Of a stretch of DNA of 64,000 nt, positions 34,687 to 43,350 are shown in pieces. Under the pieces are notes generated by a model that was given only the letters and a program-made list of their open reading frames with translations, ran no database searches and was not told the origin of the DNA. Source of the stretch: Palleronia sp. LCG004. GTDB lineage: Bacteria; Pseudomonadota; Alphaproteobacteria; Rhodobacterales; Rhodobacteraceae. The stretch is taken from NCBI RefSeq assembly GCF_032931615.1, contig NZ_CP136759.1, forward strand, positions 62,001-126,000, in the 5' to 3' direction. The translations under genes and the position numbers were made by a program. How positions within the stretch are numbered: position 1 is the stretch's first letter; the number at the start of each line of letters is the position of its first letter.

Positions 34687-37647
34687 TCAGAGCAGCGGTG
34701 CGCTGTCCTCGGTGAAGACCAGCTCCTCGAAGGTCGCATCGCGGATGATCAGCGTGTCGCCGTCATTCTCGAGCTGCAGGAACGTATTCCGGCCGAGCTC
34801 CCGGATATCGGCGATCCCCGTGCCGCCGAGATCGATCATGTCGCCCTCTGCCGCGTCGTAATCGATGACCTGGGCATTGTTGCGCATGCCGATCTCGTCG
34901 GTGAACTCGAAAACGTCCGCGCCCGCGCCGCCGGTCAGCAGGTCCATCCTGCCGCCGCCCGAGACGATCCGCTCATTCGCATCGGTGCCGATCAGCCTGT
35001 CGTTGCCGCTCGTGCCCAGAACCAGTTCGAACTCAGGCTCGGAGGAAAGGTCGAGCCCCACCACGATCGGATCGTGGTCCGAGGCGCGCGCGGGACTGTC
35101 CCCGTCGAAGAGGCCCTGATCTTGCGGACGCAGCTGCCCGGTGAACGTCCCCTCGAGATTGTAGTCGAAGAAGACGGGTTCCTCGTCGTTGATGTCCCAG
35201 ATCGTGGCACCGGTGACCTGATCCCTCAACGCGTCGCTGGCAAGCGCATAGTCGAGCGTGCCGACCTGTCCCGAAAAGCGATAGGAGGTGCTCTCGAAAC
35301 CCTCGTATTGCGCCACGAGGTTGGTGAATCCCGCGGCTTCGAGGATCTTCAGCGGGTCTTCCTGCGCGTAGGAGTTGAGATCGCCGAGGATCAGCTTGTC
35401 GGGATCGTCGGACCCGGTCGGATTGCTGGCGAGCCAGGCATCGACCGCCTCGGCCGCCTGGGAGCGCGCCTCGTTGTTGGCCCCCGCCCCGTCGCCGTTA
35501 TCGCGGTTGTCGCCGAACGGGCTGACCGATCCCTTGGACTTGAAGTGGTTCGCGACGGCGGTGAAGCGCTCGCCGCTCGCCAGTTCCTCGAAGGTCACGG
35601 CCATCGGCACGCGGTTGCTGCCCGGCCCCTCGAAGAGCGCATGGCCCGGATCGACGCCGAGATCCGCAAGCTGATCGTCGGTCAGCGTCGCGACGCTGGT
35701 GCCCTCGGCGATGCGCGTCGTGGAGGAATTATAGAGGAAACCGACCGAGATCGCATCGCCGCCCACGAATTCCTGACCCGGATCGACGAAGGCCCAGGGG
35801 GCGTCGTCGAGCCCTTCGTTCAGCCGCTCGACCAGCGTCTTGATCGCGAATTCGCCGCCCGCGAAGTCGTTCTCGATCTCGTTGAGCGAGATGACATCCG
35901 TATCCATGCCCTGGATGATCGTGACGAGCTTCTCGGTCTGGCGTTCGAACGCGGCCTCGCTCTCGGCACCGCGGGGGCTCGCGCCGATATCGGTCCGACC
36001 GTCAAGCGTGGTGAAGTAGTTCAGCACGTTGAGCGATCCGACCTTGTAGTCGCTCCCCACATCCGCAGGCGTTTCGGGACGGTCGCTGTCGCCCACCGGC
36101 TCGAATTCCGCATCATCGGGCAGACGCAGGCGCCATTCGCCGAAATCGTAATCCATGATCGCGGTGAGGTCGTAATCCTGGCCCATCCGGACGCCGTCCG
36201 CGACCGAGAAGAGATCGCCGTCGGGCTCGGGGATCGGGTCGAAATCGCCGCGGCGCGCATTGGTGCCGTCGTCGATCGCGATGGTGCGGTCGGCCACTTC
36301 CTCGAGATAGGCCTCGTTGCCCGCGCGATCCGGGTCGTTCAGCTGCGTGTACTGATAGACCGGTCCGCCCGCGGCCATCGTGCCGATGTTGAAGGCTTCG
36401 TAGTCGAAGGTCTCGGTAAAGGTCAGCGGCTCGCTGAAATCGATCAGCATGCTCTCGACGGCCTCCCGGTCCTCGATCGCGGGAAGCGCCATCTCGAGGG
36501 CGAGCGACAGGACGTCCGGCTCGACCGCCTTGCCCTCGATGCGGATCTCGCTCACCTCGATGGTGGTCTTGTCGAAGCGTTCGATCACCGTTCCCAGAAC
36601 GCGCACGCGGTCGCCCTGCGCGACATCCACGTCGGTCATCGCCCCCTCGAAGGCGAAGATCCCTTCGGAGGTCATGTCGTCATCGTCGAAATCCTCGCGC
36701 TCCTCCATCAGGAAGAAGCCGCCGAGGTCGCGGAACGTGTCTCCGTCGCCGGTCTGGAAATCGCCGGTCACGATCGCCTCGACGACGACATTCTGCCCGA
36801 CCATCCCGCTTGCGGAACCGGTGCCCTGGATCGCGCTGATGAGCGTCGGTTCGTCGTCGATCGTGACGTCGCCTCCGCCCTCGCCACCGTCACCGCCGCC
36901 GACGCTCGTGCCGGCGGTGGGCGTGTTCGGGGGGCTGTCGTTGTTGAAGGACAGGATCTCGAAATCCGAGGCGTTGTCGGTATCGACGCCGTCGTCGACG
37001 CGGCCCACGCCCGCGGGCAGGAAGCTGCCGTCGGGACCGATCACGGGCGCGTCGAAGGCGAAGAATTCCGGCCCCTCGCCATCGCTCACGCCGACCGCGT
37101 CGAGCACGATCTCGGAGCCCGACACGATGCCGTCCCCAAGGCTCGCCGTCTCGACCAGCGCGATCGTGTAGGACGAGTTCTCGATCGAGTTGTCGCCGAT
37201 CTCGACATTTGGGGTCACGTTGTAGGTCGCGGCCGCGATGCCGTTCGCGGCGAGGAAGAAACCGTTCTCGCCGATCGCGTCACCGGCTCCGAAATCGAGC
37301 CGGAAGTCGATATCCCCGTTCGCCGCCTGATCGTCGCTTTCGACCACGATGATGCTGAGGCCGTCGAGCGATGTTCCGGGCGTGCCGAAAAGCTCGATAT
37401 ATTCGCTGTCGGCTCCCGTGGTCGATCCCAGCACCTCGTTGATGACGAGTGTCTGCGACGTGGCAGAGGCCGTGACCGTGTCGTCGCCCAGATCCTGCGC
37501 CCCCAGCGCGTCCAGCATGGCCGAGAGATTCCGCGCACCTGCGCTCGCGGCGGAAGCGGCGACCTGATCGGCGAAATCCAGCAGTTTGAGCGCGTCGTCG
37601 CCGGGCCCGGCCGCAATGTTCGAGGGAATCCCTGAGGGTTGAGCCAT
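34687..37647 (-). CDS. Large secreted ExeM/NucH-like nuclease with RTX tail
   Basis: 986 residues, strongly acidic, without an N-terminal signal peptide. A lamin-tail domain (about 65-200; LVINEVLGSTTGADSEYIEL) is followed by a Gly/Asp linker and an OB-like segment (about 265-400). The endonuclease/exonuclease/phosphatase domain (about 530-870) has VGSLNVLNYF, ISLNEIEND, NHFKSKGS, LILGDLNSYAQ, TLDYALAS and ASDHDPIVVGL. Degenerate RTX nonapeptides (GTSGNDRLIG, GGAGADVFEF) near the C-terminus suggest calcium-dependent type I secretion. It probably degrades extracellular nucleic acid for nutrients or matrix turnover. AAGGACGACGATC precedes the ATG. Confidence 0.9.
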   Translation of the reverse strand: MAQPSGIPSNIAAGPGDDALKLLDFADQVAASAASAGARNLSAMLDALGAQDLGDDTVTASATSQTLVINEVLGSTTGADSEYIELFGTPGTSLDGLSIIVVESDDQAANGDIDFRLDFGAGDAIGENGFFLAANGIAAATYNVTPNVEIGDNSIENSSYTIALVETASLGDGIVSGSEIVLDAVGVSDGEGPEFFAFDAPVIGPDGSFLPAGVGRVDDGVDTDNASDFEILSFNNDSPPNTPTAGTSVGGGDGGEGGGDVTIDDEPTLISAIQGTGSASGMVGQNVVVEAIVTGDFQTGDGDTFRDLGGFFLMEEREDFDDDDMTSEGIFAFEGAMTDVDVAQGDRVRVLGTVIERFDKTTIEVSEIRIEGKAVEPDVLSLALEMALPAIEDREAVESMLIDFSEPLTFTETFDYEAFNIGTMAAGGPVYQYTQLNDPDRAGNEAYLEEVADRTIAIDDGTNARRGDFDPIPEPDGDLFSVADGVRMGQDYDLTAIMDYDFGEWRLRLPDDAEFEPVGDSDRPETPADVGSDYKVGSLNVLNYFTTLDGRTDIGASPRGAESEAAFERQTEKLVTIIQGMDTDVISLNEIENDFAGGEFAIKTLVERLNEGLDDAPWAFVDPGQEFVGGDAISVGFLYNSSTTRIAEGTSVATLTDDQLADLGVDPGHALFEGPGSNRVPMAVTFEELASGERFTAVANHFKSKGSVSPFGDNRDNGDGAGANNEARSQAAEAVDAWLASNPTGSDDPDKLILGDLNSYAQEDPLKILEAAGFTNLVAQYEGFESTSYRFSGQVGTLDYALASDALRDQVTGATIWDINDEEPVFFDYNLEGTFTGQLRPQDQGLFDGDSPARASDHDPIVVGLDLSSEPEFELVLGTSGNDRLIGTDANERIVSGGGRMDLLTGGAGADVFEFTDEIGMRNNAQVIDYDAAEGDMIDLGGTGIADIRELGRNTFLQLENDGDTLIIRDATFEELVFTEDSAPLL

Positions 37648-38231
37648 GATCGTCGTCCTTCCGGAAGGGTATGGTAATGGGATGGCCCGGTTTCCCCGAG
37701 CGTCGGCTCCCTACTCTAGGCGGATTGTAACACGCATATTAAGGTTAACCGGAATTCGGATCGGATGCGTGGCCGCGGTGAGACAGTTTTTGACGCAGTG
37801 CGTAACGGCTCGCGTCGAATGCCCAACAGGGACGCGCCGAGCGAACGGAACGGGGCCGAGGTGAAGGCAGACCATCGCCCCGAGCCGGCCGGAACAGCAC
37901 TCGAAAAGGCTGGCGGACGGAGAGCGAATGCGACTTTGCCGAGGAACGCGCCCTCGACCAGTTCCGGGCAGGCGCACCCCCGCGTCGTCGGATTTCGAGG
38001 TCGAGGTCAGGATGCTCACGGCTGGGGTCACGAGATCACCGCCGAACGCGCGGCGGGTTATCGCGCAGTATGGGGGGCTTTGCGACTCAGTCCCAACGCA
38101 TCCTGCCGTTGCATAGCTGGACCGGACGCGCCGATCGATATGCGGGTTCAGACCGTTTGGGGCGTGTGGCTTTGCACGACGGCATTCGGCCGATCGTCAG
38201 CGTGCCGGTGATGCAGGGACGGAATCCTGCG
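37648..38231. other. 584-base intergenic region with no supportable gene
   Basis: No frame here has a recognisable product or a convincing ribosome site. The part near 37715-37760 (TTGTAACACGCATATTAAGG) is A+T-rich and probably holds the promoter of the nuclease gene on the minus strand. The remainder is GC-rich and looks like a decayed or spacer sequence. A 148-codon plus-strand frame (37765-38211) resembles no family I know. Confidence 0.5.
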
Positions 38232-38942
38232 TTACCGAGGGAATGACCGCGGAACGGTCGCGACCTTCAGGAAAAGCGCCAGCAGGAAAAGCGCGGGAAT
38301 CCCGAGTTCGAGGAATTCCTCAAGGATGCCCGCGTTGCGATCGACCGGCGCGGACACGTCGATCCCCCAGGGCGAGAGCTTGCGCGCAAGGCCGTCGATC
38401 GCCTTGCTGAAGACGACCACGGCCATGCCCCCCGCGAATGCGAGCGCCCAAGGCGCGCCGCCGCGCAATGCCCGCACAAGGTCGGGGCCGCGATGCCGGA
38501 TCAGCGAGACGATCGTCCAGACCAGAACCGCCCAGATCGCCAGTGCCAGGATCTTTTCCCGGACGGGCGTGTCGTAGAACAGGATCTTGGTGCTCAGGAT
38601 GCCTTCGGACGTGAACCTCTTGTCGGCGTCGAATTCCCGCGCCGCCATGAAGAGAAGGACCATCGGCACCGCCCAGAAGGAATGCCGCCCCATGATCCGC
38701 AGATAGGCCCCGATCACGACCAGATAGCCGACCATCGACATCGTCTCGACGGATCCACCCTCGCGCGTGAGTTTCTCGCCCGGAGCGAGCGCTCCCGCGT
38801 CGAGCGCGATGACAAGCGCCGAGACGAGCGCGAAGATCATCACCCACACGATTCCCTCGGCCAGCCGCGCCGGACGTTCCACGCGGTCCGAGAGAGATCC
38901 CGAGGTCGCGCTACGGTCGGTCGCTTCGTGATGTCGGTACAC
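38232..38942 (-). CDS. Multispan membrane protein of unknown function
   Basis: 236 residues if started at GTG 38942, which has GAGGAG ten bases upstream; an ATG at 39026 would add 28 residues with no better site. Five or so hydrophobic spans are visible (IVWVMIFALVSALVIALDAG, MVGYLVVIGAYL, WAVPMVLLFMAAREFD, ILALAIWAVLVWTIV, LGIPALFLLALFLKV). Between spans 3 and 4 is a polar motif, AAREFDADKRFT, then KILFYDTPVREK. Exosortase catalytic residues (Cys, Arg, His) are not seen. The position between a secreted nuclease and a sugar-phosphate transferase gene suggests an envelope role, but nothing more can be said. Confidence 0.6.
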   Translation of the reverse strand: MYRHHEATDRSATSGSLSDRVERPARLAEGIVWVMIFALVSALVIALDAGALAPGEKLTREGGSVETMSMVGYLVVIGAYLRIMGRHSFWAVPMVLLFMAAREFDADKRFTSEGILSTKILFYDTPVREKILALAIWAVLVWTIVSLIRHRGPDLVRALRGGAPWALAFAGGMAVVVFSKAIDGLARKLSPWGIDVSAPVDRNAGILEEFLELGIPALFLLALFLKVATVPRSFPR

Positions 38943-39158
38943 TGCCGCAGCTCTCCTCGAATCGTCCCGTTCGCCGCCCGATGCGTGGGGAGGCCGCATC
39001 CAATCACGACGGATGTGGACCTTCAAGCCAAGGCACCCCGCGACATCGCGTCAGGAATGTCATCCGGATGCGATCCCGGGCCTGGCTGTGTTAGAACGCG
39101 GTTAACGCCCATGCGTCATGATTGCCACCGAACACCACCGCGGAGATATTTCGGACCG

Positions 39159-40610
39159 ATGAAAGACCTGACCGAGATGCCGAAAGCCGATCTCGGCGCC
39201 GCAGCCGAACACGTGCTGAACGACCTGCGCTGGCCGTCGCTCCCGCCGATCTGGATCTCCTGCGCGGCGATCCTCGTGGACCTGCCTATACTGGCCGTGG
39301 CGTTCTGGTTCGCCCAATACGCCGCCACGCCCGCGCATCTCTTCGCCTCCGGCGAGGCCGCGATGACCGGCATCGCGGCGGCGCTTGCGACCTGTGCGAT
39401 GATGATGGGGGTCGCGGGCTACGGTCCGCGTCTGCTGCGCTCGGCCCCGCGCGCTCTGTCCCGATGCGTTCTGGCCCTCGTCCTGCCGGTCGCGATCATG
39501 ACCTTTTCGCCCCCTGTCGAGCCCGCAAGCTTCGTATCAGCCGCGATCATCGCCGCCGCGGCGGCACTGGTGCCGCTCAGGCTCGGATGGGCGGCGATCA
39601 TGGCGTGGGTCTTCGGTATGCGGCTCCTCGACAGGCGCGCGGTGGTGGCCGGCGGCGGAGAACACGCGCTCGCGCTGATCCAGGGGCTCGCGCGGATGCC
39701 CGAGAACGACATCCGCATCTGCGGCATCTTCGACGACCGCGACGATCTGCGCTCGCCCGTGCAGGTCTCGGGCGTGCCGAAGCTCGGCGGTTACGACGAT
39801 CTCATCGTCTTCGCCCGCCGCTCGGAAATCGAGATGGTGATCGTGGCCCTCCCGCTGGAGGCGGAGCGGCGGATCTCGTGGCTCCTCTCCTCGCTGCGGG
39901 TCCTGCCGCTCGAAGTGCGGCTCTCGGCCTTCAGCGACGGATTCACCTTCGCGAGGGCGGGGCGCTATCCGCTCATCTCCAAGATGCGGCACGATTTCGG
40001 ACCGGAATGCCGCCTGACGAAGCGCGTCTTCGACGTCGTCTTCGCCGCGCTCGCGATCGTGCCCTTCGCGCCCATCATGCTGATCGCGGCGCTCGCGATC
40101 CGGCTCGAGAGCCGCGGCCCCATCTTCTTCCGCCAGCGGCGCCATGGCTACAACGACCGCATCATCGAGGTGCTGAAGTTCCGTTCGATGTATCACGATC
40201 AGGCCGATCCGGAGGCGCGCAGCGTCGTGACGCGGGGCGATCCGCGGGTGACGCGGGTCGGGCGCTTCCTCCGCAAGAGCTCCATCGACGAGCTTCCGCA
40301 GCTCTTCAACGTGCTCAAGGGGGACCTCTCGCTCGTCGGGCCGCGGCCCCATGCGGTCGACGCGATGTCGAGCCGCAGGCAGAGGTTCGAGCGCATCGTC
40401 GACGGCTATTCCGCGCGTCACCGCCTGCCGCCCGGCATCACCGGCTGGGCGCAGATCCACGGCTGGCGAGGCGAGATCGACGACCCCGTCAAACTGCAGG
40501 CCCGCTTCGAGCACGACCTGCATTATATCGAGAACTGGTCGCTCTGGCTCGACCTCAAGATCCTGATGCTGACGCCCTTGCGGCTCTTCGATACCCGTTC
40601 CGCCTATTGA
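39159..40610 (+). CDS. Polyprenyl-phosphate sugar phosphotransferase (WcaJ/ExoY type)
   Basis: 483 residues. The N-terminal half has about four membrane spans and a cytoplasmic nucleotide-binding-like region ([20 protein letters not shown]). The C-terminal half is the bacterial sugar transferase domain: [57 protein letters not shown] and [13 protein letters not shown]. It attaches a hexose 1-phosphate to undecaprenyl phosphate, the first step of an exopolysaccharide repeat unit. CGGAGATATT precedes the ATG by some 12 bases. No further glycosyltransferases follow, so it acts as a stand-alone priming gene here. Confidence 0.92.
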   Translation: MKDLTEMPKADLGAAAEHVLNDLRWPSLPPIWISCAAILVDLPILAVAFWFAQYAATPAHLFASGEAAMTGIAAALATCAMMMGVAGYGPRLLRSAPRALSRCVLALVLPVAIMTFSPPVEPASFVSAAIIAAAAALVPLRLGWAAIMAWVFGMRLLDRRAVVAGGGEHALALIQGLARMPENDIRICGIFDDRDDLRSPVQVSGVPKLGGYDDLIVFARRSEIEMVIVALPLEAERRISWLLSSLRVLPLEVRLSAFSDGFTFARAGRYPLISKMRHDFGPECRLTKRVFDVVFAALAIVPFAPIMLIAALAIRLESRGPIFFRQRRHGYNDRIIEVLKFRSMYHDQADPEARSVVTRGDPRVTRVGRFLRKSSIDELPQLFNVLKGDLSLVGPRPHAVDAMSSRRQRFERIVDGYSARHRLPPGITGWAQIHGWRGEIDDPVKLQARFEHDLHYIENWSLWLDLKILMLTPLRLFDTRSAY

Positions 40611-40673
40611 GAACGGGGCGGGCGGGGCACGGCCAGGGCCAAGGTCGTCCGCCCCTCCGGTTGCAAAAGAAGG

Positions 40674-40789
40674 GCCGCTCGCTTAATGGCTCGGCCATCG
40701 CAGGGACTCGGGTGAAATTCCCGGGTGGCTCTCCCGGCCGCCGATCCGCCGGGTAAACCAGAAAATCATTTTCAGTGATTCCCCGGCGG
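40674..40789 (+). promoter_or_regulatory. Structured leader upstream of the SulP gene
   Basis: The 220-base gap before the SulP gene has several pairings. An 8-bp stem (CCGCCGGG 40746-40753 with CCCGGCGG 40782-40789) encloses an A+T-rich hairpin built on AATCA and TGATT, with GAAAATCATTTTC itself palindromic. Upstream, GGCCG and CGGCC flank a further loop, and CCGGG/CCCGG hairpins follow. A conserved candidate RNA called sul1 has been reported upstream of alphaproteobacterial sulfate-transporter genes; whether this is a copy cannot be decided by eye. Confidence 0.4.
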
Positions 40790-40830
40790 GGCGATCGCCC
40801 GCGCCGGGCAGGAACGGGACAATCGAAATC

Positions 40831-42312
40831 ATGGATTTCTCCGCATACCGGAACCAGTGGTTCGGGAACGTGCGCGGCGATCTCTTGTCCGGGATCGTCG
40901 TGGCGCTCGCCCTCATTCCCGAGGCCATCGCCTTTTCAATCATCGCGGGGGTCGACCCCAAGATCGGCCTCTACGCGTCATTTTCCATCGCGGTCGTGAC
41001 CGCGATCGCGGGGGGGCGTCCGGGGATGATCTCGGCCGCGACGGCCGCGACGGCCGTGCTGATGGTCACTCTCGTGGCCGATCACGGGCTGCAATACCTT
41101 CTCGCGACCACCGTGCTGGCGGGGCTGCTGCAGATCGCGGCGGGTGCCGCCCGGCTGGGGCAGCTGATGCGGTTCGTCTCGCGTTCGGTGATGACAGGAT
41201 TCGTTAACGCACTCGCCATTCTCATCTTCATGGCGCAAATTCCCGAACTCGTGGGCGTTCCGGCGCTGACCTATCCGCTGGTGGCCGCGGGCCTCGCGAT
41301 CATCTACCTCTTTCCCTACGTGACGAAGGCCGTGCCATCGCCCCTCGTGACGATCGTCGTGCTGACGATCGTCGTCCTCGTCATGGGATGGGACGTGCGG
41401 AACGTGGGCGATATGGGCGAGTTGCCCGACACGCTGCCGATCTTCCTCATTCCCGACATCCCCCTGACGTTCGAGACGCTCGCGATCATCTTTCCCTACG
41501 CGGCCGCCGTGGCCGTCGTGGGGCTGCTCGAAAGCCTGATGACCGCGAATATCGTGGACGATCTGACCGACACGCCCTCGAACCGGAACCAGGAATGCGT
41601 GGGACAGGGCCTCGCCAACACGGCGACGGGCTTCATCGGCGGAATGGCTGGCTGCGCCATGATCGGCCAGTCGATCATCAACATCAAATCGGGCGGTCGC
41701 GGACGCCTCTCGTGTTTCGTGGCGGGGGTGTTCCTGCTGATCCTCGTCGTGGCGCTGGGCGACATCGTGGCGCGGATCCCGATGGCGGCGCTCGTCGCGA
41801 TCATGATCATGGTCTCGATCGGGACGTTCTCGTGGTCGTCGATCAAGGATCTCAGGACCCACCCGCGATCCTCTTCCGTGGTGATGCTCGCGACGGTGGC
41901 GGTCGTGGTCTATACCCACAACCTCGCCATCGGCGTGCTGGTCGGCGTCCTGCTGTCGGGGATCTTCTTCGCAGCCAAGATCGCGCAGCTCTTCCATGTC
42001 CGCTCGAGCCTGTCGGACGACGGCAAGGTCAGGACCTATCACGTCGAGGGGCAGCTCTTCTTCGCGTCGGCCGAGGATTTCATGGCGGCGTTCGACTTCC
42101 GCGAGGCGACCGAACGGGTCGTCATCGACGTGAGCCGCGCGCATATCTGGGACATTTCCTCTGTTGCGGCGCTCGACATGGCCGTGCTCAAGTTCCGCAG
42201 GGACGGCTCCGAAGTCGAGATCAGGGGCCTGAACGAGGCGTCGGAGACCATCGTCGACAGGCTCGGCGTGCATGACAAGCCGGACGCGCTCGAAAAGCTC
42301 AGCGCGCATTGA
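40831..42312 (+). CDS. SulP-family anion transporter
   Basis: 493 residues. A membrane domain with about 12-14 spans ([20 protein letters not shown] is the first conserved span) is followed by a C-terminal STAS domain from about residue 400 ([20 protein letters not shown], then [20 protein letters not shown]). [21 protein letters not shown] is also conserved. Family members carry sulfate, bicarbonate or other anions, often with sodium or protons. Linkage to a tandem universal stress protein gene is common for putative bicarbonate carriers of the BicA-like branch, so the substrate is open. It is preceded by a structured leader. Confidence 0.92.
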   Translation: MDFSAYRNQWFGNVRGDLLSGIVVALALIPEAIAFSIIAGVDPKIGLYASFSIAVVTAIAGGRPGMISAATAATAVLMVTLVADHGLQYLLATTVLAGLLQIAAGAARLGQLMRFVSRSVMTGFVNALAILIFMAQIPELVGVPALTYPLVAAGLAIIYLFPYVTKAVPSPLVTIVVLTIVVLVMGWDVRNVGDMGELPDTLPIFLIPDIPLTFETLAIIFPYAAAVAVVGLLESLMTANIVDDLTDTPSNRNQECVGQGLANTATGFIGGMAGCAMIGQSIINIKSGGRGRLSCFVAGVFLLILVVALGDIVARIPMAALVAIMIMVSIGTFSWSSIKDLRTHPRSSSVVMLATVAVVVYTHNLAIGVLVGVLLSGIFFAAKIAQLFHVRSSLSDDGKVRTYHVEGQLFFASAEDFMAAFDFREATERVVIDVSRAHIWDISSVAALDMAVLKFRRDGSEVEIRGLNEASETIVDRLGVHDKPDALEKLSAH

Positions 42313-42325
42313 GGGAGGAGACGTC

Positions 42326-43180
42326 ATGACCAACAAGATCATCGCCCTGGTGGATGGCTCCACCTATTCAAAGAGCGTTTGCGACCATGCCGCCTGGATC
42401 GCCGGACGCGGCGACACCCCGGTCGAGATCCTGCACGTGCTCGGCCGCCGCGAGAGCGGGGGATCGGGGTCGGACCTGTCGGGTGCGATCGCGCTCGGCG
42501 CGCGGAGCAGTCTGCTCGAACAGCTCTCCGGCCTCGACGAGCAGCGCGCGAAGCTGTCGGTCCATCGCGGTCGCGCGATCCTCGAGGATGCGAAGGCGAT
42601 CCTCGAGGAGGCGGGCGTGCACGCCACCGAGCATCTGCGTCACGGCGACCTCATCGAGGCCATCGCCGACAAGCAGGACGATGCCGAAATGATCCTGATC
42701 GGCAAGCGCGGCGAGGCTGCCGATTTTGCCAAGGAGCATCTCGGCTCGAACCTCGAACGGGTGATGCGCGCCATCGAGAAGCCACTTTTCGTGGTCTCGC
42801 GCGCCTTCCGTCCGATCGAGCGCATCCTCGTCGCCTATGACGGCAGCGCGAGCGCCATGCGCGCGATCGAGTATCTGTCACGCAGTCCGATCACCAAGGG
42901 GCTGTCGGTCAGGATCGTGACCGTCGGGCATTCCGACGACCAGACACGCAAGCGGCTTGCCGATGCGCGCAGCAAGCTCGAACGTGCCGGGATGCAGGTC
43001 GATACCGACATCGTGTCCGGCCAACCCGAGACGGCGATCGGCACGGTCGTCGAGGAGGACAGGTTCGATCTGCTGGTGCTGGGCGCGTCGGGCCATTCGC
43101 GGCTGCGCGCCCTCTTCGTGGGGTCTACCAGTCTCGAACTCATCCGCACCTGCAAGGTGCCGATCCTGCTCCTGCGCTAG
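42326..43180 (+). CDS. Tandem-domain universal stress protein (UspA family)
   Basis: 284 residues with two Usp domains. Domain 1 (about 1-145) opens with IIALVDGSTYSKSVCDHAAW and closes with LIGKRGEAADF. Domain 2 (about 153-284) opens with RILVAYDGSASAMRAIEYLS and ends with the ATP-binding pattern LVLGASGHSRLRALFVGSTS (G-2x-G-9x-G-S/T) and VPILLLR. GGGAGGAGACGTC precedes the ATG. It lies 13 bases after the SulP gene and probably regulates or responds alongside it. A strong terminator follows. Confidence 0.93.
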   Translation: MTNKIIALVDGSTYSKSVCDHAAWIAGRGDTPVEILHVLGRRESGGSGSDLSGAIALGARSSLLEQLSGLDEQRAKLSVHRGRAILEDAKAILEEAGVHATEHLRHGDLIEAIADKQDDAEMILIGKRGEAADFAKEHLGSNLERVMRAIEKPLFVVSRAFRPIERILVAYDGSASAMRAIEYLSRSPITKGLSVRIVTVGHSDDQTRKRLADARSKLERAGMQVDTDIVSGQPETAIGTVVEEDRFDLLVLGASGHSRLRALFVGSTSLELIRTCKVPILLLR

Positions 43181-43224
43181 GCAGGCGACCTGCCGAGGGC
43201 CGAGTGTGCCGGTTCGGAATGGAG

Positions 43225-43262
43225 GGGGGGAGGTTTCGCCGCGAAACCTCCCCCCTTCTGTT
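43225..43262 (+). terminator. Strong intrinsic terminator after the usp gene
   Basis: A perfect 14-bp stem (GGGGGGAGGTTTCG 43225-43238 with CGAAACCTCCCCCC 43242-43255) around a CCG loop is followed by TTCTGTT. It ends the SulP-usp transcript and insulates the histidine kinase gene. Confidence 0.85.
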
Positions 43263-43350
43263 CGGTGACGGTCGGCTCGGATGTCGAAGGCTCGTGAAGG
43301 ATCTTTTTACGCTCTCCTGACAATGTGGCGCGGTCAGGGATTTAGTTTGC

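Noticed and set aside
37715..37760. CtrA-type TTAACC sites here and at other intergenic positions
   Set aside because: Only half sites or wrongly spaced pairs were found, a level expected by chance in A+T-rich promoter patches.
38232..38942. Exosortase for the nearby VPLPA-CTERM protein
   Set aside because: The multispan protein lacks the conserved catalytic Cys, Arg and His segments of exosortases.
40700..40740. FMN riboswitch suggested by GGTGAAATTCCC at 40711-40722
   Set aside because: The other conserved pieces of the FMN element (ACCGGCGGT and the later GAGAATCC segment) are missing, and the downstream gene is an anion transporter.
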